Source: Clostridiales bacterium
GTDB lineage: Bacteria; Bacillota; Clostridia; Christensenellales; Aristaeellaceae
NCBI GenBank assembly: GCA_017569285.1
Contig: CP069419.1
Span: 2,914,001-2,978,000, forward strand
Direction: 5' to 3'
DNA: 64,000 nucleotides
This document shows positions 35,176 to 43,500 of this stretch, in pieces (within the stretch, counting starts at the first letter, position 1; every line of letters starts with the position of its first letter). A program made the position numbers and the translations under genes. The notes below the pieces were generated by a model. That model ran no database searches. It was not told the origin of the DNA and saw only the letters and a program-made list of their open reading frames with translations.

Positions 35176-35646
35176 TTACAGGAGCTCCTTTCCGTCCACC
35201 ACGGCGCGGAGAAGCTCACCGCCCGGGGCGTATTCCAGCTTGACGGAGAAGCAGTCCTCCCGGGTGAGGAGAAGGGGGATGAAGACGCGGTCGCCTTCCC
35301 AGAGGGACAGGGAGAGAACCTCCTCCAGGGGGATCCATTTCAGTTCGCCCTCGGTGCATTCGGGCAGGGTTTCCGTTTCGGTGCGGGCGGTGTAGAGGAA
35401 GGTGAGTTCGTTGCCCCAGTCCGGCAGGATGAAGGTGATGATTCCGCGCAGGCGGAGATCTGTGACCTCCAGGCCGGCTTCCTCGCAGATTTCCCGCAGG
35501 ACGCATTCCTCGGGGGATTCGTTTTCCTCCAGGTGGCCGCCGAGACCGATCCATTTGCCGGCGTTTTCATCCGCGTCCTTTTTGACGCGGTGCATCATCA
35601 GCCAGCGGCCGTCCTTTTCCACATGGCACAAGGTTGTCAGGCGCAT
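35176..35646 (-). CDS. NUDIX hydrolase, MutT/8-oxo-dGTPase-like
   Basis: A 156-residue NUDIX protein with a perfect Nudix box at residues 36-58 (GGHLEENESPEECVLREICE, then EAGL). The N-terminal MRLTTLCHVEKDGRWLMMHR is typical of the Bacillota MutT-like group that hydrolyses oxidised nucleotides. The start at 35646 follows GGGGAGGG; an upstream in-frame ATG at 35703 has no ribosome site. Nucleotide sanitation is likely but other NDP-X substrates are possible. Confidence 0.88.
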   Translation of the reverse strand: MRLTTLCHVEKDGRWLMMHRVKKDADENAGKWIGLGGHLEENESPEECVLREICEEAGLEVTDLRLRGIITFILPDWGNELTFLYTARTETETLPECTEGELKWIPLEEVLSLSLWEGDRVFIPLLLTREDCFSVKLEYAPGGELLRAVVDGKELL

Positions 35647-35763
35647 GATATCCCTCCCCGCAGAAATCGGGAAAATGATACCACAGCGGCAGGGGAATGG
35701 CAAACGTCAAAACGAAGGAGAGTACGGAGATTCATCGCTCGCTTTCGCTCGCTGGCAAGCACC

Positions 35764-35792
35764 TGGAACGAAAAAGACCGTCCCTCCGTTCC
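35764..35792. repeat. Short GGAACG..CCGTCCCT..CGTTCC palindrome
   Basis: GGAACG and CGTTCC arms flank AAAAAGACCGTCCCTC. Nearly the same sequence occurs at 43585. Confidence 0.7.
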
Positions 35793-35800
35793 TGTCTTCC

Positions 35801-35829
35801 TTGACAAAAAAAGCATCGTTGTTCATACT
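35801..35829 (+). promoter_or_regulatory. Promoter of the murB operon
   Basis: TTGACA at 35801 and CATACT at 35824 are spaced 17 bp, 57 bp before the murB start. Confidence 0.65.
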
Positions 35830-35885
35830 TATTATGAGGGAAAGTTTTTCCCTCAGGAAGAAACGGAAGAGGTATTACCGGGCTT

Positions 35886-36764
35886 ATGTTTGAAAGATTT
35901 GACGCAATCCGCAATGCGGAGATGAGACAATATACAACCCTGCGGCTGGGCGGACCGGCGGACTGGCTGGTTTTCCCGCGGAGCGGGGAGGAAATTACGG
36001 AGATTTTCGCCGAGGCCAGGGAGGCCGGGCTGACTGTGACCGTGATCGGCCACGGGAGCAACCTGCTGGTGCTGGACGGCGGCATCCGGGGCGTTGTGAT
36101 CCGGGTGGAGAAGAACATGCGGGCCATCCGGGTGGAGGGCACGCGGATTGTCGCGCAGGCGGGGGCCATGCTGGGCACCGTGGCGATGGCGGCCGCGGAG
36201 GCCGGGCTGACCGGGCTGGAATTTGCCAGCGGGATTCCCGGAACCGTGGGCGGCGGCGTGACGATGAACGCCGGGGCTTACGACGGCGAGATGGCGCAGG
36301 TGGTGACGCGGGTGAACGGCGTGTATCCGAACGGGACGCGCGTTTCGATGGCGGCGGAGGAAATGCGCTTCGGCTACCGGACGAGCCTGATCCAGGGGAC
36401 GGACCTGGTGGTGACTGAGGTGACGTTTGACCTGCAGGAAGGCGACCCGGCGGAGATCCGGGCGAAGATGAGCGAACTGAACGCGAAGCGGGCGGAGAAG
36501 CAGCCGCTGGACGTGCCGAGCGCGGGAAGCACCTTCAAGCGGCCGGAAGGCTACTTTGCCTCGGCGCTGATTGACCAGTGCGGCCTGAAGGGATACAGCA
36601 TCGGCGACGCGATGGTGAGCATGAAGCACGCGGGCTTCCTGGTGAACACCGGGAGCAGCAGCGCGGATTTCAAGGCGCTGATGGACAAGGTGCAGTCGAT
36701 TGTGGAAGAGCGGGCCGGGGTGCACCTGGAGCCCGAGATCCGCGTACTGGGCGAGGAGGCTTAA
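35886..36764 (+). CDS. murB: UDP-N-acetylenolpyruvoylglucosamine reductase
   Basis: MurB (292 aa) reduces UDP-GlcNAc-enolpyruvate to UDP-MurNAc with NADPH and FAD, the second committed step of peptidoglycan synthesis. FAD-binding motifs are TLRLGGPADWLVF, VIGHGSNLLVLD and GLEFASGIPGTVGGGVTMNA. The catalytic serine lies in PSAGSTFKRP and the C-terminal Glu in VHLEPEIRVLG. The missing loop places it in type II MurB. It heads the murB-rapZ-whiA block, as in many Clostridia. Confidence 0.96.
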   Translation: MFERFDAIRNAEMRQYTTLRLGGPADWLVFPRSGEEITEIFAEAREAGLTVTVIGHGSNLLVLDGGIRGVVIRVEKNMRAIRVEGTRIVAQAGAMLGTVAMAAAEAGLTGLEFASGIPGTVGGGVTMNAGAYDGEMAQVVTRVNGVYPNGTRVSMAAEEMRFGYRTSLIQGTDLVVTEVTFDLQEGDPAEIRAKMSELNAKRAEKQPLDVPSAGSTFKRPEGYFASALIDQCGLKGYSIGDAMVSMKHAGFLVNTGSSSADFKALMDKVQSIVEERAGVHLEPEIRVLGEEA

Positions 36765-36770
36765 GGGAAA

Positions 36771-37682
36771 ATGAAATACCTGATCGTTACGGGACTGAGC
36801 GGCGCGGGAAAAACGGCATGCGTCCGCTACCTGGAGGACCGGGGCAGCTTCTGCATGGACAATATTCCGCCGATGATGCTGCCGCGCCTGATCGAGGCTT
36901 TCGATGCGGCGCATACCCGGACCCAGACGGTGACGATCGCGGTGGACGCGCGCAGCGGCGAGTTTTTCGACGCGGCGGCGGTGGCCCATATGATCCGGGA
37001 GCTGGTACAGCTGGGACATCCGATTGAGACGATCTTCATGGAGGCCAGCGAGGAGACCATCCTGAACCGGTACAAGGAAACGCGGCGGGACCACCCGCTG
37101 AGCCAGGAGGGCATGACGCTGACCCAGGCGATTGCCGAGGAGCGGAACCGCCTGCAGCCCCTGCGGGAAACGGCGAACTACGTGATCGACACGACGAACC
37201 TGACATCCCGGAGCCTGCGGCGCACGCTGGAAAAGACGCTGGGCAACCTGAACGCGGACGAGGCGCCGATGCGCGCCGAGGTGCTGAGCTTCGGGTTCAA
37301 GCGCGGGCTGCCGCGGCAGGCAGACCTGGTGGTGGACGTGCGGTTCCTGCCGAACCCGTTCTATATCGATGCCCTGTGCCGCCACAGCGGGCTGGACGAC
37401 GACGTGCGCGAGTTCGTGATGGGACACCCGGTAACGAAGGAATTTATGGAAAAATGGAAGGATATGCTGTCCTTCCTGATCCCGCACTATAAGGACGAAG
37501 GCAAGCACCGAATCGTGATCGCGGTCGGGTGTACCGGCGGCGCGCACCGCAGCGTGGCGATCGCGGAGGCGATCGGGAAGTACCTGCGGGATGAAATGGG
37601 GCTGCCGACCGAAATCAGCCACCGGGACCTGCTGCTGGAGCAGGCGCGGTGGACAACGCCGGTTGAGGATGGCGAGACATGA
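36771..37682 (+). CDS. rapZ: RNase adapter protein / P-loop nucleotide-binding protein RapZ (YvcJ)
   Basis: A 303-residue RapZ/YvcJ protein with Walker A GLSGAGKT (residues 8-15) and a C-terminal domain containing VAVGCTGGAHRSVAIAE. It binds nucleotides and UDP-GlcNAc-type metabolites, linking envelope precursor levels with regulation. It begins 6 bp after murB and overlaps whiA by 4 bp, so the three are co-transcribed. In most Bacillota yvcK lies between rapZ and whiA; it is absent here. Confidence 0.95.
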   Translation: MKYLIVTGLSGAGKTACVRYLEDRGSFCMDNIPPMMLPRLIEAFDAAHTRTQTVTIAVDARSGEFFDAAAVAHMIRELVQLGHPIETIFMEASEETILNRYKETRRDHPLSQEGMTLTQAIAEERNRLQPLRETANYVIDTTNLTSRSLRRTLEKTLGNLNADEAPMRAEVLSFGFKRGLPRQADLVVDVRFLPNPFYIDALCRHSGLDDDVREFVMGHPVTKEFMEKWKDMLSFLIPHYKDEGKHRIVIAVGCTGGAHRSVAIAEAIGKYLRDEMGLPTEISHRDLLLEQARWTTPVEDGET

Positions 37683-38647
37683 AGACAGACACCCGGCAGA
37701 GCTTTTCCGCGAAGGTGAAGGCGGAGCTGATCCGCCTGCCGCTGGGAAAGGCCTGCTGCATGCTGAGCGAAATATCGGCACTGACGATGACCTCCGGGCA
37801 CCTGGCGTTCCGCGGCGGCGGATGGATTTCCATCAGCTACCGGCTGGATGACGCCGGGACGGCCCGGAGACTTCTGATGCTGCTGAAAAAACGGCTGAAC
37901 GTGAATCCGACGCTGCACTTTACGCAGACGGCGCGGATGGGCGGGCGGAAGACGTGCGTTCTTTCCCTGACGGGCGAGGACGCGAACACGCTGCTGAACG
38001 CGCTGCACATGGCGGAGACGGACGAGGACGGCCAGATGCACCTGAAGCGGATGGCGCCGCGGCACCCGATGACGCGGCAGTGCTGCCGGCGGGCGTTCCT
38101 GCGCGGGGCATACCTGGGGGCCGGCACGATGACCAACCCGGAGAAGGGATACCACTTCGAGTGGAAGGCGGAGGACGAGCAGCTGCCGCGGACGCTGGAA
38201 AAGCTGCTGGAGAAATGCGAGATGCCCTACCGCGACTATGAGCGGAAGGGCACCCAGGTGATCTACCTGAAGGGCGCGCAGCACATCGCGGATATGCTGG
38301 CGCTGATGGGCGCCGGGCAGAGCGTGCTGGACATGGAAACCATCCGCGTGGGCAAGCAGGTGAAGGCCGCAGCGACCCGGGCGGCCAACTGCGACGAGCA
38401 CAACGGCGACAAGATGCTGGCGGCCGCGCAGAAGCAAGCGGACGCGATCCGGAGGATCTCGCTGAAGCAGGGGCTGTTTACGCTGCCGCCGGGGCTGCAG
38501 GAGATTGCCCGGCTGCGGCTGGACAATCCCGAGATGAGCCTGAAGGAGCTTGGGGAACTGATGGATCCCCCGGTGGGCAAGAGCGGCGTGAACCACCGGA
38601 TGCGGCGGCTGATGGAGATCCTGGACGGGGAGGACCCCGTAAACTGA
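37679..38647 (+). CDS. whiA: Sporulation/cell-division regulator WhiA
   Basis: WhiA (322 aa) couples a degenerate LAGLIDADG homing-endonuclease domain with a C-terminal helix-turn-helix. Visible landmarks are FSAKVKAELIRLPLGKACCM at the N-terminus, CCRRAFLRGAYLGAGTM, and the HTH region MSLKELGELMDPPVGKSGVN. The conserved final MRRLMEI segment is present. It is an essential-type developmental or division regulator in Gram-positive bacteria; sporulation by this organism cannot be judged from it. Confidence 0.95.
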   Translation: MKTDTRQSFSAKVKAELIRLPLGKACCMLSEISALTMTSGHLAFRGGGWISISYRLDDAGTARRLLMLLKKRLNVNPTLHFTQTARMGGRKTCVLSLTGEDANTLLNALHMAETDEDGQMHLKRMAPRHPMTRQCCRRAFLRGAYLGAGTMTNPEKGYHFEWKAEDEQLPRTLEKLLEKCEMPYRDYERKGTQVIYLKGAQHIADMLALMGAGQSVLDMETIRVGKQVKAAATRAANCDEHNGDKMLAAAQKQADAIRRISLKQGLFTLPPGLQEIARLRLDNPEMSLKELGELMDPPVGKSGVNHRMRRLMEILDGEDPVN

Positions 38648-38675
38648 TATTGTTGGAAAGCAGGCGGAGGACAGG

Positions 38676-40667
38676 ATGATTGCGGCGACGGCATATATGC
38701 TGATGTTTCTGATCTACGGGGTGATGACGGCACAGTTCCTGCTGCCGCGCCACCGGCCGCTGAACCGGCTGTGGATCGGACTGTGCCTGGGCCTGCTGGA
38801 GGAAATGTGGCTGCCGGCGCTGTGCGCGTTTTTCCTGGACTTTACGGGGCTGGCGCATATGGCGGCGGCGCTGGTTTCCCTGGTGATCACGCTGGTGTGC
38901 TTCCTGCTGCGCGACAAGCGGGAAGCGGCGAAATGGGACGCGGAGGAAAGCCGCCTGCTGAAGCAGATGCTGTGGGTGGGGATTCCGCTGACGGTGCTGG
39001 GCATTTTCCTGCAGTATACGCATGTGATGCGCGTGGATGGCGCGGGGAACTGGAACGTGGGGCAGAGCACCTACGGCGACCTGCCGATGCACCTGAGCTT
39101 TATCACGAACCTGCCGGGGAAGAAATTTCCGGCGGACTATCCGTTTTTCCCGGGAGCCCGGCTGAGCTATCCCTTCCTGACGGACTCGCTGAGCTCCACG
39201 CTGTACCTGCTGGGAATGAGCCTGCAGGCGGCGACGATCGTGCCCGCGGCGCTGATGATGGCGCTGTGCTACATGGGTGTGATGGTGCTTGCGCGGGAGA
39301 TGACCGCGGGCGGGAAGGCCGTGGTGCTGGCGGCGCTGCTGTTCTTCCTCAACGGCGGGCTGGGCTTCCTGTACGACTTTGACATGGCCGGCGGGAACGC
39401 CGGGCAGGGGTATTTCGCGACCGTATGGGAACGGATTGAGAACATCCTGACGGGATACTACAAGACGCCGACAAACCAGCCGGATCCGAACAACCTGCGC
39501 TGGAGCAACATGATCTGCGACATGATGGTGCCGCAGCGGACCCTGCTGGGCGGATACTGCATGGTGTTCCCGTGCATCTACCTGCTGGACGCGGCGCTGC
39601 GGCCGCGCAAGATGGACCGGAAGGACGGCGGACGCGCACTGATCCTGCTGGCGGTATGGGGCGGCGCGCTGCCGCTGATCCACACGCACAGCTTCCTGGC
39701 GCTGGGACTGATGTCCATTGGCGCGATGGCGTATGACCTGATCCACGGGGATCCGAAGGCAATGATGGAGCGGCGGAGCCGGTGGCAGATCCTGCTCCGG
39801 TACGCGGTATACGGCCTGATTGCCGCCGCGCTGGCCGCGCCGCAGCTCATCTTCTTCACGTTCCGGCAGGCGCTGAGCGGGGATGCGCAGGGAAGCTTCC
39901 TGAAGCTGCAGTTCAACTGGGTGAACAATCCGAACGGGGCCGGGATGCGGGACCTGTACCTGTGGTTCTACATCAAGAACATCGGGCTGCCGTTTATCGC
40001 GCTGATCCTGGCGCTGTTTGAGAAGAAACCGCGGAACCGGCGGCTGTTCGCGATGATGCTGCCGATTATCCTGGCGGCGGAGCTGGTGCGCTTCCAGCCA
40101 AATGAGTACGACAACAACAAACTGTTCTACCTGGCGTGGCTGCTGGGCTGCATGATTGTGGCCGACTGGTGCTGCACGGTGTGGGAAAAGCTGAAGGGCA
40201 TGCGGGGACGCACGGCGCTGGCGGTGCTCTGCGCGGTGGTGACGTTCCTGAGCGCGGGACTGACCGTGTGGCGGGAATGCGTATCCGACTATATGGCGTT
40301 CAGCCGGTATTCCGTGGAAGCGGGCGAGTTTGCCCGGGACGAGACGCCGGCCGACGCCGTGTACCTGACCGGGCGGCAGCACCTGAACCCCGTGCTTTCC
40401 ATCGCGGGGAAGACGATCGTGTGCGGGCCGGACCTGTGGCTGTACTGGCACGGCATCAACACAACCGACCGGGACTGGGACATCCGGGAGTTCTATGAAG
40501 ATCCGGAGGAGTACGCCGGGGTGCTGGCGGACTACGACGTATCGTATATCTACGTGTCCTCCTACGAGCGGAGCAATTACGACGTGGACGAGGAAGCGCT
40601 GCGGCGGAACTACACGGTGGTGTTTGAGAACCCCGAAGCGGTGATTTACATGGTGCCGAACGGCTGA
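38676..40667 (+). CDS. Polytopic membrane protein, possible GT-C glycosyltransferase
   Basis: A 663-residue protein with about 10-12 hydrophobic helices. A large extracytoplasmic segment after the fourth helix (NVGQSTYGDLPMHLSFITNL, then KKFPADYPFFPGARLSYPFL) and a soluble C-terminal domain (DVSYIYVSSYERSNYDV) resemble membrane mannosyl/arabinosyl transferases of the GT-C fold, where an acidic loop residue is catalytic. No DxD loop can be assigned with certainty. It starts 28 bp after whiA and is probably in the same transcript. Polyprenyl-phosphate sugar transfer to a wall polymer is plausible. Confidence 0.55.
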   Translation: MIAATAYMLMFLIYGVMTAQFLLPRHRPLNRLWIGLCLGLLEEMWLPALCAFFLDFTGLAHMAAALVSLVITLVCFLLRDKREAAKWDAEESRLLKQMLWVGIPLTVLGIFLQYTHVMRVDGAGNWNVGQSTYGDLPMHLSFITNLPGKKFPADYPFFPGARLSYPFLTDSLSSTLYLLGMSLQAATIVPAALMMALCYMGVMVLAREMTAGGKAVVLAALLFFLNGGLGFLYDFDMAGGNAGQGYFATVWERIENILTGYYKTPTNQPDPNNLRWSNMICDMMVPQRTLLGGYCMVFPCIYLLDAALRPRKMDRKDGGRALILLAVWGGALPLIHTHSFLALGLMSIGAMAYDLIHGDPKAMMERRSRWQILLRYAVYGLIAAALAAPQLIFFTFRQALSGDAQGSFLKLQFNWVNNPNGAGMRDLYLWFYIKNIGLPFIALILALFEKKPRNRRLFAMMLPIILAAELVRFQPNEYDNNKLFYLAWLLGCMIVADWCCTVWEKLKGMRGRTALAVLCAVVTFLSAGLTVWRECVSDYMAFSRYSVEAGEFARDETPADAVYLTGRQHLNPVLSIAGKTIVCGPDLWLYWHGINTTDRDWDIREFYEDPEEYAGVLADYDVSYIYVSSYERSNYDVDEEALRRNYTVVFENPEAVIYMVPNG

Positions 40668-40813
40668 CGGACATATACGGAAGCTATGGCCGGCTATCGG
40701 AAAAAGTAAATAAAATTGTCTGTTCATATTCTCCCATCTGTGTTACAATAGCATAAAAGGTTCAGTCCTGTCCGGACCGGACAAATCCGTCAACTAAATA
40801 GGAGGAACTCGAC

Positions 40814-42334
40814 ATGAAGAAGAGTACAGTGGTTATCGCCCTGCTGGCGGTGCTGGCAATCGTTTTCGGTATCCTTTTCATCACCGGAAACAACGAGAAG
40901 AATGACCTGCAGGCCAAAGTGGATGAGCTGAACACGGTTGTGAAGTCCGCAGCCGACCAGGGCAAGATTGACCTGGACAGCGCGGTTGCCGCCGCGAAGC
41001 AGGAAGCGGAAGAAGCCACCAACAAGGCTGTTGAAGACGCCCTGGCTGCTGCCAAGGTAGACGCGGATGCCGCGACCACCAAGGCTGTGGAAGACGCCGT
41101 TGCCAACGCGAAGGCTGAAGCGGACAAGGCCCTGGCTGATGTGAAGGCTGAAGGCGAGAAGGCCCTGGCCGACGCGAAGGAAGCCGGTGAAAAGGCCCTG
41201 GCTGAAGCGCAGGAAGCCGGCGAAAAGGCCCTGGCTGAAGCGCAGGAAGCCCTGGCCAATGCCAAGGCTGAAGGCGAAAAGGCCCTGGCCGACGCGAAGG
41301 CTGCCGGCGAAAAGGCCGTGGAAGATGCCAAAGCTGAAGGCGAGAAGGCCCTGAAGGCGGTCCAGGATGAACTGGAAACCTGGAAGACCAAGGCCGGCGA
41401 CCTGGAAAAGCAGATTGCCGACGCCGCGGCTGCTGCTACCGAAAAGGTGGAAGAAGTCAAGGAAGCTGTAACCGATAAGACTGAAGAAGTGAAAGACGCT
41501 GCCACCGAGAAGGTTGAGGAAGTCAAGGAAGCGGCCGAAGAAGTAAAGGAAACCGCGACCGAAGCCGTCGAGGAAGCAACCGAGACCGTCGAGGAAAAGG
41601 TTGAAGAAGCTGCCGAGGCTGTAGAGGAAAAGGTTGAAGAGGCGGTCGAAACTGCGGAAGAAGCCGTGGGAGAAATCGCTGTGATGGACCATGCGGCGTA
41701 TGTTGCTGCCGAGCTGGACACCGAAGTGGTGATCGAGACGACCGTTCAGGCAACGCAGGCCTGGTGGGAAAAGGACGGCGTCGGCAAGATCACCGTTTAC
41801 GGCCAGAGCGAAGACGGCGCTTACTTCATCTATGAGATGAACTGCTCCAAGGAAGATGCTGAGAAGCTGGTTCCCGGTGCGAAGATCAAGGTGAAGGGCT
41901 TCAAGAGCGCGTGGAGCGGCGAAGTGGAAATCACCGACGCGACATTCGAATTCGTGGAAGGTGAAGGCTTCAAGGCCGAGCCGGAAGACGTGACCGCGCT
42001 GCTGGGGACGGAAGAACTGATCAACAAGCAGAACGCGCTGGTGGCGTTCAAGGGCCTGACGGTTGCGGCGAAGAAGGATGCGGAAGGCAATGACGCGGCG
42101 TTCCTGTACAAGTGGAACGGCGCCGGACAACAGGGCGACGACCTGTACTTCGACGTGACGGTGAATGACGCGACCTATACGTTCGTGGTGGAATCCTACC
42201 TGTGCGGGCAGGACACCGAAGTGTACAAGGCGGTTGAAGGCCTGAAGGTTGGCGACGTGATCGACGCGGAAGGCTTCCTGTACTGGTACGAAGGCGTACA
42301 GCCCCACATCATTAAGGTGGCTGCCGCCCAGTAA
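40814..42334 (+). CDS. Hendecad coiled-coil surface protein with OB-like C-terminal domains
   Basis: A 506-residue exported protein with an N-terminal signal/anchor (KSTVVIALLAVLAIVFGILF). Residues about 50-270 are almost wholly Ala, Glu, Lys and Asp, built from 11-residue repeats such as ADAKEAGEKAL and AEAQEAGEKAL, then a 7/11-residue EVKEAATEKVE region. Such repeats form right-handed coiled coils or LEA-like helices. The C-terminal 220 residues contain two similar beta modules (ITVYGQSEDGAYFIYEMNCS and LYFDVTVNDATYTFVVESYL) that look like OB-fold domains. A strong AGGAGGAACTC ribosome site and a terminator bound it. The role is probably a periplasmic-space or wall spacer. Confidence 0.75.
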   Translation: MKKSTVVIALLAVLAIVFGILFITGNNEKNDLQAKVDELNTVVKSAADQGKIDLDSAVAAAKQEAEEATNKAVEDALAAAKVDADAATTKAVEDAVANAKAEADKALADVKAEGEKALADAKEAGEKALAEAQEAGEKALAEAQEALANAKAEGEKALADAKAAGEKAVEDAKAEGEKALKAVQDELETWKTKAGDLEKQIADAAAAATEKVEEVKEAVTDKTEEVKDAATEKVEEVKEAAEEVKETATEAVEEATETVEEKVEEAAEAVEEKVEEAVETAEEAVGEIAVMDHAAYVAAELDTEVVIETTVQATQAWWEKDGVGKITVYGQSEDGAYFIYEMNCSKEDAEKLVPGAKIKVKGFKSAWSGEVEITDATFEFVEGEGFKAEPEDVTALLGTEELINKQNALVAFKGLTVAAKKDAEGNDAAFLYKWNGAGQQGDDLYFDVTVNDATYTFVVESYLCGQDTEVYKAVEGLKVGDVIDAEGFLYWYEGVQPHIIKVAAAQ

Positions 42335-42353
42335 TCCCCAGAAGGCAATTCAT

Positions 42354-42385
42354 TCCGGCGGAGGAAACTCCGCCGGATTTTTTTC
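42354..42385 (+). terminator. Strong rho-independent terminator
   Basis: TCCGGCGGAG/CTCCGCCGGA with a GAAA tetraloop and a T8 tail. Confidence 0.92.
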
Positions 42386-42395
42386 CTTTTTGTGC

Positions 42396-42424
42396 TTGAC
42401 TTTTCCGGACGTGTCCTGTATTAT
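42396..42424 (+). promoter_or_regulatory. tRNA operon promoter
   Basis: TTGACT at 42396 and TATTAT at 42419 with 17-bp spacing, 32 bp before the first tRNA. Confidence 0.75.
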
Positions 42425-42455
42425 ATCCCTTGCCGCTTGAAAAGGCGGACAGTGA

Positions 42456-42531
42456 CGCGGGGTGGAGCAGCTGGCAGCTCGTCGGGCTCATAACCCGGAG
42501 GTCGGAGGTTCAAATCCTTCCCCCGCAACCA
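42456..42531 (+). tRNA. Initiator tRNA-fMet (CAT)
   Basis: The acceptor stem has the initiator hallmark C1 x A72 mismatch, and the anticodon stem has three consecutive GGG/CCC pairs around loop CTCATAA (anticodon 42489-42491). The CCA end is encoded (42529-42531). Confidence 0.95.
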
Positions 42532-42534
42532 CAT

Positions 42535-42608
42535 GGCTCAATAGCTCAGTTGGCTAGAGCATTCGGTTCATACCCGGAGTGTCATAGGTTCGAGTCCTAT
42601 TTGAGCCA
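42535..42608 (+). tRNA. Elongator tRNA-Met (CAT)
   Basis: GGCTCAA/TTGAGCC acceptor stem, anticodon loop TTCATAC and T-arm ATAGG-TTCGAGT-CCTAT fold as a normal tRNA with CAT anticodon. CCA is not encoded (discriminator A is followed by CAT). The GGTTCATACC context fits elongator Met rather than tRNA-Ile2. Its last 26 nt are copied at 42809. Confidence 0.92.
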
Positions 42609-42610
42609 CA

Positions 42611-42647
42611 TAAGAAAACCGGATCCCTTGAGGATCCGGTTTTCTTA
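42611..42647 (+). terminator. tRNA operon terminator
   Basis: A perfect 16-bp stem (TAAGAAAACCGGATCC and its complement) with loop CTTGA, with the T-run inside the 3' arm. Confidence 0.85.
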
Positions 42648-42703
42648 TGTAATTCGATAAGGACTTGATCCTATGGCACGGAGGATCTGGAAGATCCGGA
42701 GTG

Positions 42704-42805
42704 GAAGAAATTTGATGACCGCCAGTGGCGGAAATTTCATCAAATTTCTTCTCAACCGAAAAGGAGCGGCCTCTCCAGTGGAGAGCCGCGACTATTGAGG
42801 TTGCG
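42704..42805 (-). repeat. 102-bp double-hairpin element, copy 4
   Basis: On the minus strand it reads like copies 1-3. Hairpin B has a perfect 15-bp outer stem (42704-42718 / 42737-42751) of different sequence and the inner CCGCC-AGT-GGCGG hairpin; hairpin A is CTCTCC/GGAGAG. It lies between the tRNA terminator and a copied tRNA 3' end. Confidence 0.88.
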
Positions 42806-42808
42806 CAC

Positions 42809-42836
42809 CATAGGTTCGAGTCCTATTTGAGCCACA
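42809..42836 (+). repeat. Duplicated 3' end of tRNA-Met
   Basis: 28 bp are identical to 42583-42610 (T-arm, acceptor 3' strand and ACA). Confidence 0.93.
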
Positions 42837-42873
42837 CAGAAAAAACAGACCCCTCGAGGGTCTGTTTTTTCTG
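42837..42873 (+). terminator. Second tRNA-type terminator after the duplicated tRNA end
   Basis: A perfect 16-bp stem begins at the base after the tRNA 3' copy, as in the first unit, but with a different stem sequence (CAGAAAAAACAGACCC) and loop CTCGA. Confidence 0.8.
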
Positions 42874-42910
42874 TATGCCCCAAACGGACCTCGAACCTAG
42901 GGCACGGAGG

Positions 42911-43013
42911 GAACCCATTTGATGACCGCCGGTGGCGGGAATTTCATCAAATGGGTTCTCACCTGAAAAGGAGCGATCTCCACGGTTGTGGAGTCGCGAC
43001 TATTGAAGGTGCG
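42911..43013 (-). repeat. 102-bp double-hairpin element, copy 5
   Basis: Hairpin B has another perfect 15-bp outer stem (42911-42925 / 42944-42958, GAACCCATTTGATGA) and inner CCGCC-GGT-GGCGG. Hairpin A is CTCCAC/GTGGAG. Confidence 0.87.
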
Positions 43014-43060
43014 GAATCTGGAAGATCCGGAGTGAACCGGATCCCGCCGCGCCAGTGGAC

Positions 43061-43160
43061 GAACCTCTGACGACCGCCAGTGGCGGAAATTTCGTCAGAG
43101 GTGAGTTCAACCGAAACAAGCGATCTCCACGGGTGTGGAGTCGCGCAGATTGAGGTTGCG
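43061..43160 (-). repeat. 102-bp double-hairpin element, copy 6
   Basis: Hairpin B outer stem is ACCTCTGACGA/TCGTCAGAGGT (43063-43073 / 43092-43102), with inner CCGCC-AGT-GGCGG. Hairpin A is CTCCAC/GTGGAG. Confidence 0.85.
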
Positions 43161-43236
43161 GGGCGGGAGGAGGTTCAATGAGCAAAGGCTTCCGGCAAGC
43201 GAAGAGCGAAGCCGAAAGCCTATTGCGAATTGTGAC

Positions 43237-43251
43237 CATAGGTTCGAGTCC
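43237..43251 (+). repeat. Third tRNA-Met T-arm fragment
   Basis: CATAGGTTCGAGTCC is identical to the first 15 nt of the two larger copies, then sequence diverges (GTGCGGGGAATGGGCC). Confidence 0.7.
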
Positions 43252-43379
43252 GTGCGGGGAATGGGCCAGAGCTAAATGAAGAGAAATAATTCCATTGTAC
43301 GCTTCAACCCGGAGAATTCCGTTCCGGGACACGGCTCGCGCCTGTATTCCGCACGCAGCAGATTCTAAGCTCTGTCAAC

Positions 43380-43500
43380 CGTTCGCTCAATGGTCGCCTG
43401 AAACCCTTGGAGCGGGTTTCATTCTCCCTTTCGCGCTAACAAATTCGAGTCGCTTGCCTTTGGCACTCCCCACTGGGGAGACGCTTCTCTCGTTTGCGCC
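43380..43500 (+). repeat. Longer relative of the double-hairpin element (L1)
   Basis: GTTCGCTCAATGGTCGC is followed by a stem TGAAACCC/GGGTTTCA around the loop TTGGAGC, then TTTCGCGCTAACAAATTCGAG, then CTCCCC-ACT-GGGGAG and CTTCTCTCGTTTGCG. Two relatives lie at 58299 and 58510. Confidence 0.75.

Noticed and set aside
42535-42608. Second tRNA with CAT anticodon as tRNA-Ile2
   Set aside because: The acceptor and anticodon arms fit elongator Met; no tilS-type evidence is available and the GGTTCATACC loop context favours Met.
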